From positions 54,837,358-54,901,357 of the forward strand of contig CM055315.2 in NCBI GenBank assembly GCA_029255685.2: a DNA stretch of 64,000 bases, given 5' to 3'. Under the pieces are notes generated by a model, which saw only the letters and a list, made by a program, of their open reading frames with translations, made no database searches and was not told where the DNA came from. This document shows, one piece after another, positions 9,495 through 18,780 of the stretch (its first letter is position 1; every line of letters starts with the position of its first letter). This DNA is from Silene conica. Lineage: Eukaryota > Streptophyta > Magnoliopsida > Caryophyllales > Caryophyllaceae. A program made the translations under genes and the position numbers.

Positions 9495-10660
9495 TCAAGT
9501 TGTCCACCAATCAGGCAGAAGTTGAGAAAAGTCAGGCATGATGGAAGTGTCATGTTGATCCGAGTTGGAAGAAGAGTTGTGAAATAGTGATAAGTGAGAA
9601 GCATGATTAGTTGTTGAGTCCCCGATTGAAGATGTAGAAGGGGTTTGATGATCGACGGCGGTATAATGAAGAGACGGTCTGAAAGGAGTATGGAATGCTG
9701 ATAATGGAAACAACAAAGGGTGAAGCTTATTGGAGTGATCAAAGCTTATAAGAATGGCAGATGATGATTGTTGTTGTTGAGAATCCATAATAAATGGGGT
9801 TGTTTGCAGGATGTTGTCGTTGTTGCAAATGTGATTACCATGGTAGATAATCTTATACTTTGCGGGATTCTCTGAAATTTGTTGGACTTGTTTGGTTGCT
9901 TCGCATTTTTGGTCTTCCTTGTGTGTGCATCGGTAATAATTCCTACATTCAAAAAATAATTACAATTTACTCACATTTAATTACTACCATTACCATTGTC
10001 AACAATATACTAGAATGATTCATATGACAACCAAATTATAAAGATTTAGAACAAAAATGGATTCAGACTCTTTAAATAATTAATTAGTACATACCTTGGG
10101 TGAGTGTAATTTTGAATATTTTTCTGCCCATATTTCCTCCAAGCAAAGCCGTCATCTGTCATATCTGTCACCTCTTCTTTTGAATCCCCAATTTTCCTGC
10201 AATAAAATAGTAACAATTTGAGTATTTTTGAATATATTTTTGGTAAACCGCAGTATTTGTTTTCAAAAAGGGAAAAAGAAAATAGAAATGAAGAATAAAG
10301 TGACCTCCTTTTGTAGCAATCTCTTCTTCTAGTGGCGGGGTTAGCGGAAAGAGAGTGGAGATGACGAAGTTTACGCTTTCCGGATCCGGTAGAAAGAGAG
10401 TGAATAATATTAGAGGTTCTAAGCATGGAAAGTGAGGTTACATATGAATCTAAAGCCAGCATAGAGTGATGATCTAATGCTTTCAAGTAATCTTCATTAT
10501 TATTACTATTAATAGTATCAGTATTATTATTAAGACCCTCAACTTTGACTCTTGGATTATGCTCAACAATCATATTTCTCATCAAATCAGCTGACTTTTT
10601 GCCTCTTTCTAACCCTTGAATCAGTTTCGATATCACAATCTCATCTATTTCTCTTTCCAT
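9495..10660 (-). CDS. WRKY transcription factor, group III
   Basis: Sequence-specific nuclear DNA-binding protein expected to bind W boxes (TTGAC), a family mainly involved in defence, salicylate and senescence responses. Three exons: 10305-10660, 10095-10196 and 9495-9942, with GT/AG borders, giving 301 residues. The start is the first in-frame ATG. The N-terminal region has a leucine-rich stretch ([17 protein letters not shown]) and a basic segment before the domain. The WRKY domain has WRKYGQK, and the zinc finger is C-x7-C-x23-H-x-C, which defines group III. The second intron splits the arginine codon after the THP motif, the conserved family position. The C-terminus is rich in Ser and Gln, like an activation region. 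No break is seen. The exact orthologue cannot be told from the sequence alone. Confidence 0.95.
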
Positions 10661-10826
10661 TATTGATATTGGAGGCTGCCGCGATGATATTAAACCCTGC
10701 CTTTTGATGTTGTCGTTGTTGTTGTTATTAGTCAATGAAGAATAGAAATGGATCAGGTGCAAATTAAAGGTTTAGATTGTGTTTGTAAGGTGATAGAAGT
10801 GAACAAGTGTTAGAGGAGCACTGAGC

Positions 10827-10834
10827 TTTTATAT
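10827..10834 (-). promoter_or_regulatory. TATA box of WRKY gene
   Basis: Minus-strand ATATAAAAG-type sequence about 170 bp upstream of the ATG, leaving a 5' untranslated leader of roughly 130-140 bases. No upstream in-frame ATG occurs in that leader. Confidence 0.6.
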
Positions 10835-10977
10835 GTCATGCCCAGCTATGTAGATAGAGACAAAAATTACATACGACCTCTCACCCTCTCCTAAGCTTAT
10901 TTTATTTCATTTTTTAAAATATTAAAGCAAGGAAACGACTAAACTACAAATAAATTACTACTAACTGCTAACGCGTT

Positions 10978-10983
10978 GGTCAA
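10978..10983 (-). promoter_or_regulatory. W box upstream of WRKY gene
   Basis: TTGACC on the minus strand, about 320 bp upstream of the start codon and about 145 bp upstream of the TATA box. WRKY genes often carry W boxes and are auto- or cross-regulated; that use here is inference. Confidence 0.45.
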
Positions 10984-11238
10984 ATCAACAAAAAACAAAA
11001 AATAATTACAAAGCCAACTTTAACATCACAGATTCTCATCCGACACGGCTAATATTTGTCGCAACTTGAAAATAGATAATAGACCTCTCACAAAATACAA
11101 GTAGCAAAATCTATGAATGTTGGAAGTAGTGCTTCAAAAGAAGCTATTTACTTATCCCACATTGGTAGTACCGCCTACAATGAAATGTTCCATTTTTTCC
11201 CACTTGTATAATTGTGAAAGAAACATATTTATTTTCAC

Positions 11239-11265
11239 CTTGTGACGAATAGTATTCGTCACAAG
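11239..11265. repeat. Perfect 27-bp palindrome
   Basis: Arms CTTGTGACGAATA and TATTCGTCACAAG around a single central G. Same word as the palindromes at 6506 and 9001. It could extrude as a hairpin or be a minimal transposon relic. Confidence 0.85.
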
Positions 11266-11599
11266 CAAGAATCATTGCTTCAACCTTGTCTTGCTCATGT
11301 CTCTTTTACTTAGATTAGTACTATAACATTTGAAAATTAATGGGGTTGTTAATTTCAATTTTGTATAGTATGTGATCAATTACGGTCGTATGATAATCTA
11401 ATAACATATTTGAGGTCTATGTAAAGATCTTAATAGAAGTAGATAAAAAAGTATATAAATAATCATATCTTAAAGTATATTTAAAAAATTTTATGTTATG
11501 GGCTTTGTCGGAGATAGGTATTCGAGTGACCCAATAATTAACTATGTCTCTACCTAATCTTAATTAGCGTGGCTCTGACATATGTGCGAATCTAACATG

Positions 11600-12650
11600 G
11601 TATAAGAACCCAAGGTTTAAACCTGGGTGGTGAAGTGAAAACGGATCTGAAAAGTGACAACCTTTCCATCCGAGAAAAAGTGAAACTGGACCGCTATTTG
11701 GCGGGTCGAGAAAGAGATAGTGTTCCTGTCTTTCGAAACAAGTTTGAAATGAATGGTCTTTTGTCGATCAATAAAAAAACAGACCTTACATGTGAGGGGC
11801 TTGTGAAGAATCACAGGTAGATCTTCAATATTGAAGGACGGGACTAGAGAAGCGTAATTTAATTTGTAAGCTAAGGAGTTACCCCACATATTGTCAATTG
11901 ATTTTATTTTTTATTTTTTATATTTTTATGACGAGGAGGTTTGATCCTCCCTGACACGCAACAATACCATGATAACCAGGACCTCCGAGTAACACGAGTT
12001 ATAACCATTAATTTCGATTCAAAAGAATTGGTATTGTGCAAAGTCTCAAATTTATGGATCCGTGTGAATTTTCCGGTAAGTAAAATGTAGAATTTGAATC
12101 CGTAGTTCTATGATGATGAATGAGATTCGATAATTCACAATCATTGTATCTACTATTGTCGTTACACATTATTGTTTGTCGTATAACGGTTAACCATCAC
12201 CAATGTTGTTAGGATTGGATTCTACTTTGGATCGATGGCCGTCTTAGGATTGAATCGGTAGGATCGTAGAATCGTACGATCCTACAAATTAACTAAATAC
12301 ATAATCGTGTATCAAAATATCTTAAAATCTTGTGCTTAAATCTCAAAAAATTATTATCTTAGCATGTTTCTACTAATTCTAGTTTATAATAAATTTCTAT
12401 CTTAAAAGTCATATATAAAATTTTAGTAACCGAAAATAATTAAAAGTTAATAATGTAGGATCGGGTTGTATAATCGTAGGATCGGATTAAAATTCTACTC
12501 TGAAAAAATTTGACGCAAGTTAAATCGTAAGATTTTACCAAATCAAGATTCCACCCTAAAATTAAGATCGATCACCACTTTTTAAATCTTAAAATCGTAA
12601 AATACTACAATCCGAATCGAGAGTTTAACAACAATGACCATAACTATATA
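11600..12650. other. Intergenic region, no supported gene
   Basis: A 90-codon minus-strand frame at 11617-11889 and a 61-codon plus-strand frame inside it have no recognisable domain. From 12200 to 12640 the sequence has degenerate ATCGTAGGATCGTACGATCC-type repeats in AT-rich DNA. Nothing here supports a functional gene. Confidence 0.45.
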
Positions 12651-12933
12651 CTTTCTCCATTCAAATCCAATCTACACTTATTCCATTTTAATCCATTCAT
12701 ATCCAAACTACCACTTTCCTATTAAAGCCTAAAAAATTACTAAAGTATCCTTATGAATATCAATTATTTACACAAAATGTCACTGAATGGCCCACCATTA
12801 ATCAACTATCACCCATTTAAATTAATAAAAAAACACCTTTCACACATCCAATTGTACTTTTTATAGTTTTTTAACCTATTTCTTAATATTTGTGCAAAAA
12901 GCAAAACTACACTTTGGATATAAATGGAGGAAG
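12651..12933. mobile_element. Stowaway-type MITE
   Basis: 283 bp, left end CTTTCTCCATTCAAATCC and right end GGATATAAATGGAGGAAG, inverted, bounded by TA (12649-12650 and 12934-12935). These are the terminal features of Stowaway/Tc1-mariner MITEs. No coding capacity. Confidence 0.8.
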
Positions 12934-12935
12934 TA

Positions 12936-13772
12936 CTATTCTCCAAAGATAAGTCGAAACATGAATGTAAGCGGTATGCATTTATGCAATGTGAACATAC
13001 ACACGGAAAGGTTTGACTTAGAAATAATTAATTGTATCGGACATTACGGTTAGATCTTGCCAGGACATTGCTGTGAATAATAGAACATGGACGTAGGCGA
13101 CGTATCTACTGCTAATGTCATCCACTAGTGCGTCACCCTACACAATTTATTTTCATCCCTTCCTCTTTAAACATCTTTAATTAGGGTTTATTTGGTTGAC
13201 ATAAGGAAATTGAATTTTCCGGAAATTTCAAATTCACAAAATTTTCAATTCATGTAAATTTCTCAAAAGTGTTTGGTTGTATATGAGAAGTTAATTCATG
13301 ATTCATGTGGGAAGTTCCAATGATCAAGGGGATTTGGTGACGTGAGTGACTTCCACGTAATGGAGGAAGTCGATTCATGTGGGAAATTTTACCACTATCC
13401 TTGTATTTGAAAGCGTCTTAATTTAAGTCGACTCTGACAACAGATTATATTAGAGGGGAACAGAAAAAAATTGTGAATTGTTTTAAGATAAGATCGTATT
13501 AAGGAAGACATATTCCTATTAATTAATCTCCATTTCTTGATATTAAAGAGTAAAATTTTCATGGCTTTTATCGATCCAATTTTACACAAAATATTTAAAA
13601 AAAATACAAAAGTTGTCAGAAATATATAGCAGTTAAGAAAAAGTAGGGTACATAATTAGTGTGCACTATAGTTAGTAAATTCATAAGCACCAAAGAAAAG
13701 TTTCTACAATAAAATATGTAACATTATTTTACAAAGTAGAGAATTTATTAAAAGTTCAACATGAAGAATATT
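12936..13772. other. Intergenic region, no gene seen
   Basis: No supported reading frame. The stretch 13185-13390, starting TTTATTTGGTTGACATAAGG and rich in AATTTTC/GAAAATT words, looks like a decayed MITE, but clean ends are not visible. Confidence 0.4.
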
Positions 13773-14082
13773 ACACATCAGATGTACTACCAGTAGTTGT
13801 AATTGTACCGTTTTTGTATTTTATAATAAAAATTTTGAGTTTTGTTTTAAATATTATGAATTTTATTATAAGGTGTTTAAGTTTGTTATTTAAACATTAT
13901 ACTCAAAAAAATTACAATATATCTCAAAAATATTATATATAAGTTCACTTAAGTTTACGTTTTGATAGAAAAAAATTTAAAATGTAACTTATAAATTTCA
14001 AAAAACTCAGAAATAACCCACATAACCTCAATTAAAAATAAAAAAATTTAATGTTAGGTCCGAGGTAGTACATCTGATGTAT
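13773..14082. mobile_element. Small inverted-repeat element
   Basis: Left end ACACATCAGATGTACTACC and right end GGTAGTACATCTGATGTAT are inverted copies matching at 18 of 19 positions, 310 bp apart. The interior is AT-rich and noncoding. No clear target duplication, so the superfamily is open. Confidence 0.65.
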
Positions 14083-14472
14083 GTTCTTTTTTTTTTTCCG
14101 AAAAGTGACAAAATCGTATTAAAACCAAAAATTCACATTTATCCTAAAACTAGAAGATAAAAGTAAAAAAAATTAATTAAACTCGTTGATGAAATTTATG
14201 ATCGACATATACCTTGAAAGAAGTTATACTTTCTACAAAAGGTATAAGAGGGATATATGGATAATATTTGTATCAATAAAAAACGATACATAAAACTTAC
14301 ATCAAAATTCAATTATAATACAAAAATGAATTGTAGAAATTGATGTATGACTCACTGAAGAGTATGACATTAAAAGCTAAAGAATTGTATTTTGGAAAAA
14401 TATAATCTTTACAAATGATAGAATATCTTTTTATGGAAGATAATAATCTAAAATGACAATATCAAAAGAGAG
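14083..14472. other. Intergenic region, no gene seen
   Basis: AT-rich DNA between two inverted-repeat features, with a poly(T) run at 14089. No gene or repeat structure supported. Confidence 0.4.
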
Positions 14473-14578
14473 AATTGCTAATTACAACCTTTTAAAAACC
14501 ACTTTTTGAAAATTACAGCTTTATAATTTTTTTTGTAAATTACACCCATAATATTGCTTTTGATCATAAATTACAGTC
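14473..14578. repeat. Left arm of ~100-bp inverted repeat bracketing the copia element
   Basis: Matches, in inverted orientation, 34070-34177 at roughly 80 percent by eye, with shared words such as CTTTTTGAAAATTACAGC. It suggests a pre-existing inverted-repeat element into which the copia retrotransposon inserted. A flanking target duplication is not apparent. Confidence 0.6.
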
Positions 14579-14655
14579 AAAATATTTACTCCGACAGGAA
14601 ATTAATACCAATTTGAATATTTGGGACTTAAGTTCAATTTTTATGACCAAAATAC

Positions 14656-15663
14656 TGTTGGAGCTTGTGTCCTCCACATGTAGTGTGATCACGTCATTGC
14701 ACATACCCTTGTACGGACAAGTGGGAGATTGTTGGGGCTGGTGTCCTTGACAGTTAGTACAATGACTTACTAAATATCTTAAAGGATCACAAGGGCATAC
14801 TTTAGTATTATTATCAGTTGATCCACGTTTATCAATAACGGTTGGCTTGCTAGATAAGTTTGACGTTATTGTCATACGGATGGCGGTGATCAACTGGTCC
14901 CTATACGTCACACCTATAGGAGACGTTTGAGAGATGTGAAGGTATGAAAATACACTCACATTTATGCCGGATACGACTAAGCAGTTAATCAGAGGTTTTG
15001 ACTATTAAAATTAGTCAATGAGATGTTGAGATTATTATTTAATACGGATTAAATAATTTTAGCTAATACGGATTACATGATTAATTCGTAAAATTAAATA
15101 TAAACGGTTATATTTAATTAAATATTGTATTCGTGTATTAATATAAACAGTTATATTAATTTGGGTAATTATACAATATCGTAATTTTATCAGACCATTA
15201 TTAATGTATCGATTGCATTAATATCTGATAACATGTGTGCGATTTATAATTAAAATCCCGCAAATACTATTTAGCAAAACGGGTCGAATCACGCAAAGGA
15301 ATAAGGTAAGAGTGGAAAAAGCCCACTCTCACCCAACCCTACTCGGCCGACCCTCAAGTAATACAAAAGGAGAGTCCTTCTCCTTTTGTCAAGTGACTGG
15401 TTAATTCATAATCTCAAGAATTAGGGTTTTGAGAACATTCTTTTCCCAAAACTCAGATCTCACATCAAAACTCACAAAAGCTCTCCCCATATTGCAAGGC
15501 AATTGGAGAGTATTTCTAGCACACGCGGCATCGTCTCAATCAAGTCTTGGGTGCAAGTTATAGGAGGGAATTTGCTTTAATTCCTGTTCTTAGGCCTTTA
15601 GCTCAAGGACCAAAGGTTGTATTCTTTTTCATGTTTTTAATTATCTTATGACCATAATTCACA
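14656..15663 (+). mobile_element. Copia 5' LTR
   Basis: 1008 bp, begins TGTTGGAGCTTGTGTCC and ends ATAATTCACA. The 3' LTR at 32336-33343 has the same length and differs at only a few positions. It contains an internal repeat of its own start (PPT-like AAGTGGGAGAT then TGTTGGGGC, about 14720) and a stem-loop at 15363. Unusually, no primer binding site follows it: the next 123 bp are a copy of sequence beyond the 3' LTR. Confidence 0.85.
15363..15389 (+). other. Stem-loop in copia 5' LTR
   Basis: Perfect 11-bp stem ACAAAAGGAGA / TCTCCTTTTGT with a 5-base loop GTCCT. The 3' LTR keeps the stem with loop ATCCT. Confidence 0.8.
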
Positions 15664-15786
15664 ACTAACAAAAACAAATTAAACATAAATTTAAGAGAAT
15701 AAAATGAACGATATGGATAAGATTTGGGAATAATTTCGGGAAGATGTTAGAGGAAGATGAAGGAGCTAAACGAGAAAAATCTGGGT
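15661..15786 (+). repeat. 126-bp segment repeated beyond the 3' LTR
   Basis: Nearly identical to 33914-34039, same length and same strand. The left boundary in both is the shared word ACAACT, which is also the junction with the LTR end. It occupies the place where the primer binding site should be. Confidence 0.85.
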
Positions 15787-17364
15787 TTCTTGGCAATATG
15801 TGAACCCTAGTTGCTGTTTAAATTGATTTACACGTTTTGAATCAAAGGTAAAAACTTGTTTAGATTTCAAGTGCAACAATTTTGCGTTTTCAGAAACTCG
15901 GTTTCTTGTTTTTGTGGTCGGTCGACTTGTTTGATGGGTCGGTCGACCATTCTGCTGTTACAGGAATCTTTTTTTCTGTCAGGAGGTCGGTCGACCCCAT
16001 ATTGAGGTCGGTAGACCTCGTCCCTGTAACAAACGTTTTATTTTTCCCGAAAATAACTTGTTTTTATTTTCCCATGGCCTTAAGTGATATACTGTATACG
16101 GAAATAGTAATATTATTTTTGTGAAACGGTTCACTCTCGCATGATACATATTATTTTAAAACGGTTTAAGATAATGGATTATAAACTTATTAAAATTAAA
16201 GTGGTTAAAACGGTATAATCACATAATTTTAATCCCATAAAGTGGTTTGGTAAAATTTGTTAATCATAATAACAGTATTATGTCATTAATGAATTTTATT
16301 TTTAGTTGATGCATTTTATTTATCGTCTTGTTGAATGCCTTTTGAATGCTTTCTATAACGTATTTAATTTTGTAAGCGGTTGTAACTTAGTGTGGCCTTA
16401 ATAGATTGTGTTACCGTAATGATGGAACACAATCTTGTTTGTAATTTTGAGATCTTGAATCTCCGTTTTGGGTTTTGCCATGTAATTACTTTTGTATTTA
16501 AATTAGAATGTAAATAGGGTTATATTTGTAATTTAAATTAGTAATTTTGTGAAGACCAAAGACGGAGACCAGATGCTCTCTCCCGCTGCATAGACCAAGG
16601 TGGAACATCAAGACAAGCTTCTAGTGTCCAACGGTGGATTCCAAAGTTGTTTTATGTTTATTTTGGTAGGATAGGCCACACTAGGACTTTTATTTACGTT
16701 TATCGCATTTATTTTATGCTTTCATCGATAATAGCTTGCATCATATTCCGCCTAAAATCAAACCACCTATAACATGCCTGAAAACTGACTCATGTAGAGG
16801 TTACGCGTTAGTTTTCTGTGACAATACAAATGTCACGTGTCACATGCAAAACAATCACTTTATTTCATTCATTTACGCAAATGCTAGATATTAGTTCACT
16901 TAAAATGGATAAATATAAGTTGATGGGGTCTTCCTCGTATAACCAAAAATTGAGACTAGTCTTTATAAATCAGACTCCCATGAATCCCTTCTTCGTCGGT
17001 AGGCATAATATGACCCCTTCTACGTCGGGTAAGTGGGAACAGATGATTTATTTTATCTCAACATCGTGGTCACTCGATACTATCTAGCGACTGTGATGGA
17101 CTAATAGATAGAATTTACGGAAATCTATCGACCAAGAGTTCCAACGGTGGAATTAGCCAAGCTGTGGGCTTATCAATATACGGAAATTGAGTCTTGGGAT
17201 CGTTTATATAATTCTTGAGGGAGATCAATTATATAAATGCATGAGTCTACGAGTTTAAATACAATTTAAAATAGACTTAAATCACAACGATGAGTTGCTT
17301 ATATGGTTTTGTTTTTATCTTCTTTTCAGTGTAGAACACGATCAATTAAACTGCTGTATATCTA
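15787..17364 (+). other. Copia leader / untranslated region
   Basis: About 1.6 kb between the 126-bp repeat and the gag start. No supported gene; 15882-16124 and 16818-17087 are open but match nothing recognisable. Holds a cluster of GGTCGGTCGACC words at 15916-16020. Confidence 0.55.
15916..16020. repeat. GGTCGGTCGACC cluster in copia leader
   Basis: Four copies, some imperfect (GGTCGGTCGACT, GGTCGGTAGACC). The same word marks the Athila-like LTRs and gag elsewhere in the window. Confidence 0.85.
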
Positions 17365-17876
17365 ATGGCTGGTGAAGACCCAATGCCAAGTGTCAAGCTA
17401 GCACGTGAATCCTGGCTAAAAGCCTTCATGGACTCCATGAATCAGTCTACTAGACTGAGGAATGATGGGTCAAACTTCTCTGACTGGGAGGCAGCGTTAC
17501 GGAATGCTGCCATTGCTGACGGAAAGCTTAAGTACTTAACTGAGCCAATTCCGGCACACCCAGGAACTGGAGCTAGAGCTAACGAAGTTCACGCTCATAG
17601 CGACTTCGTCATGGAAGCGGGTGCGATAAAGAACGTACTCATCTATGCAATTGAATCCAATTTGCAAAGACGCTTCATAACCGATGGTGCAAACAAGATT
17701 TTCACCACGCTCACTAACAAATTCTCGAAAGCTCCGAGAATTGTTTCTTATGAGCATACCTGTCGCTTCTTTGAGGCGAAACTCCAGAAGGGCCAAGCTG
17801 TTAGCCCACATATTCTCAACATGATTGAGAATATCGAGAAACTGGAGGCCCTAAACTGCAAGATCAGTGAGAACAC
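17365..17876 (+). pseudogene. Copia gag, 5' part (split by Tat-like insertion)
   Basis: Nucleocapsid/capsid polyprotein of a Ty1/copia element; it would assemble the cytoplasmic virus-like particle. The frame starts at the ATG of MAGEDPMPS. FSDWEAALRNAA and the later stretch to KISENT have the pattern of the plant copia gag family. After codon 170 the frame enters the LTR of an inserted Tat-like element; the terminal 33 residues of the apparent ORF are LTR-encoded. The remainder resumes at 28023 in the same frame once the insertion and one AACAC copy are discounted. Confidence 0.9.
17872..17876. repeat. Target duplication AACAC (left) of Tat-like element
   Basis: AACAC directly before the LTR start and again at 28018-28022 directly after the other LTR. 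It proves a single insertion event. Confidence 0.95.
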
Positions 17877-18400
17877 TGTTTTGGTAAAATTTCTACCGGG
17901 TCAAGTTTATGTGATGCGGGTCAAAGTGTCAACCAATATAAGGACTTACGTAAAGAACGAATACGAAAATTAAAGAGATAAAACAACGACGCAGGAGATT
18001 TTTGGTGACGCGGAAAAACCCGTTGAGGGAAACAATCGCGGGGGGAACGGAATCCCACCAATATTTTTACTATGATCGAAGATTTTCACTGTTGGGGACG
18101 GATTACAAGTATTTTGCGAAAGTAGTAGGGTTTTACAACGTATGAACTGAATGAATAACAAATGCCCTAGTTTCTCTTTTTATAGCTGCGAAGTGCTATC
18201 CAACTGATTCGGTTTCTGGTGCTGAAATATGGGAGATAATATAGGGGAATATCCTCTCAGGGTTTTGACCCATTCCCTTTCTCCAACAGCTCTTTTTCTG
18301 CTCTGGTCTGTGCCTGGTCTGCATCTGATCTGCTCCTGGCGTTAGGCTGCTTAATTATCTTTTAGGCCCAGTAGCGAGATGTGGATTTTTGGGCTAAACA
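17877..18400 (-). mobile_element. Tat-like gypsy 3' LTR (left copy)
   Basis: 524 bp, plus-strand ends TGTTTTGGTAAAA and GGGCTAAACA. The partner LTR at 27483-28017 is 535 bp, mainly because of a short indel near 18325. Since pol reads on the minus strand, this is the 3' LTR. Minus-strand TATA-type sequence TATAAAAAGA at 18175-18184. Confidence 0.95.
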
Positions 18401-18414
18401 ATTTCCCCCAAATT
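18401..18414 (-). other. Polypurine tract of Tat-like element
   Basis: Minus-strand ATTTGGGGGAAAT immediately before the 3' LTR start. Confidence 0.8.
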
Positions 18415-18648
18415 TCTGCCTAACTTGGCTTCAATTGGGCTGGAATTTTACTCTGCTTTTAAGTGTGCTTCCGGAATTTGTATGGGTTGTTAGGGACTGC
18501 TGATGCTGCTCGCGTAGGCTACCCACTAGGCTGCTTTTTCAACCACCCATTAATTGCATGTCCCCTCAACTACTTCAACTTCCCACTTGCATTTATTTTC
18601 AACTTTTGAATTCAAATTTTACTCTTTCTTTTAACCGTCCACTTCTTC

Positions 18649-18656
18649 TATAAATT
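18649..18656 (+). promoter_or_regulatory. TATA box of antisense gene
   Basis: CTATAAATTGCC about 130 bp before the ATG at 18781, in the right place to drive the plus-strand gene from inside the Tat-like element. Confidence 0.55.
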
Positions 18657-18780
18657 GCCTTTCATCCAACTTTTTTACTTTTCACCTCCTTCAAAATTCA
18701 TCTTCTTTCATCTCTTTCTTGCTCTTTTCACTTCGTTTTTGCAGTAAAAAGTTTTTACTTCAACTTTTCGAAATTACACA

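Larger units (their letters stand above)
10850..11600. other. Intergenic region upstream of WRKY gene
   Basis: No gene seen. It contains the WRKY promoter side, a perfect palindrome at 11239-11265 and AT-rich sequence. Near 11585-11600 the text CTAACATGGTATAAGAACCC resembles an LTR end followed by a decayed tRNA-Met primer site, a possible remnant of an old copia element. Confidence 0.4.

Noticed and set aside
10661..10762. Longer N-terminus for the WRKY protein
   Set aside because: The upstream in-frame stretch has no ATG (it would have to start at TTG), so the ATG at 10660 was kept.
11617..11889. 90-codon minus-strand gene
   Set aside because: No domain, promoter or neighbour supports it, and it overlaps an equally open plus-strand frame.
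15882..16124. 80-codon gene in copia leader
   Set aside because: Its apparent Ser/Val/Asp repeats come from the GGTCGGTCGACC DNA word; no other support.
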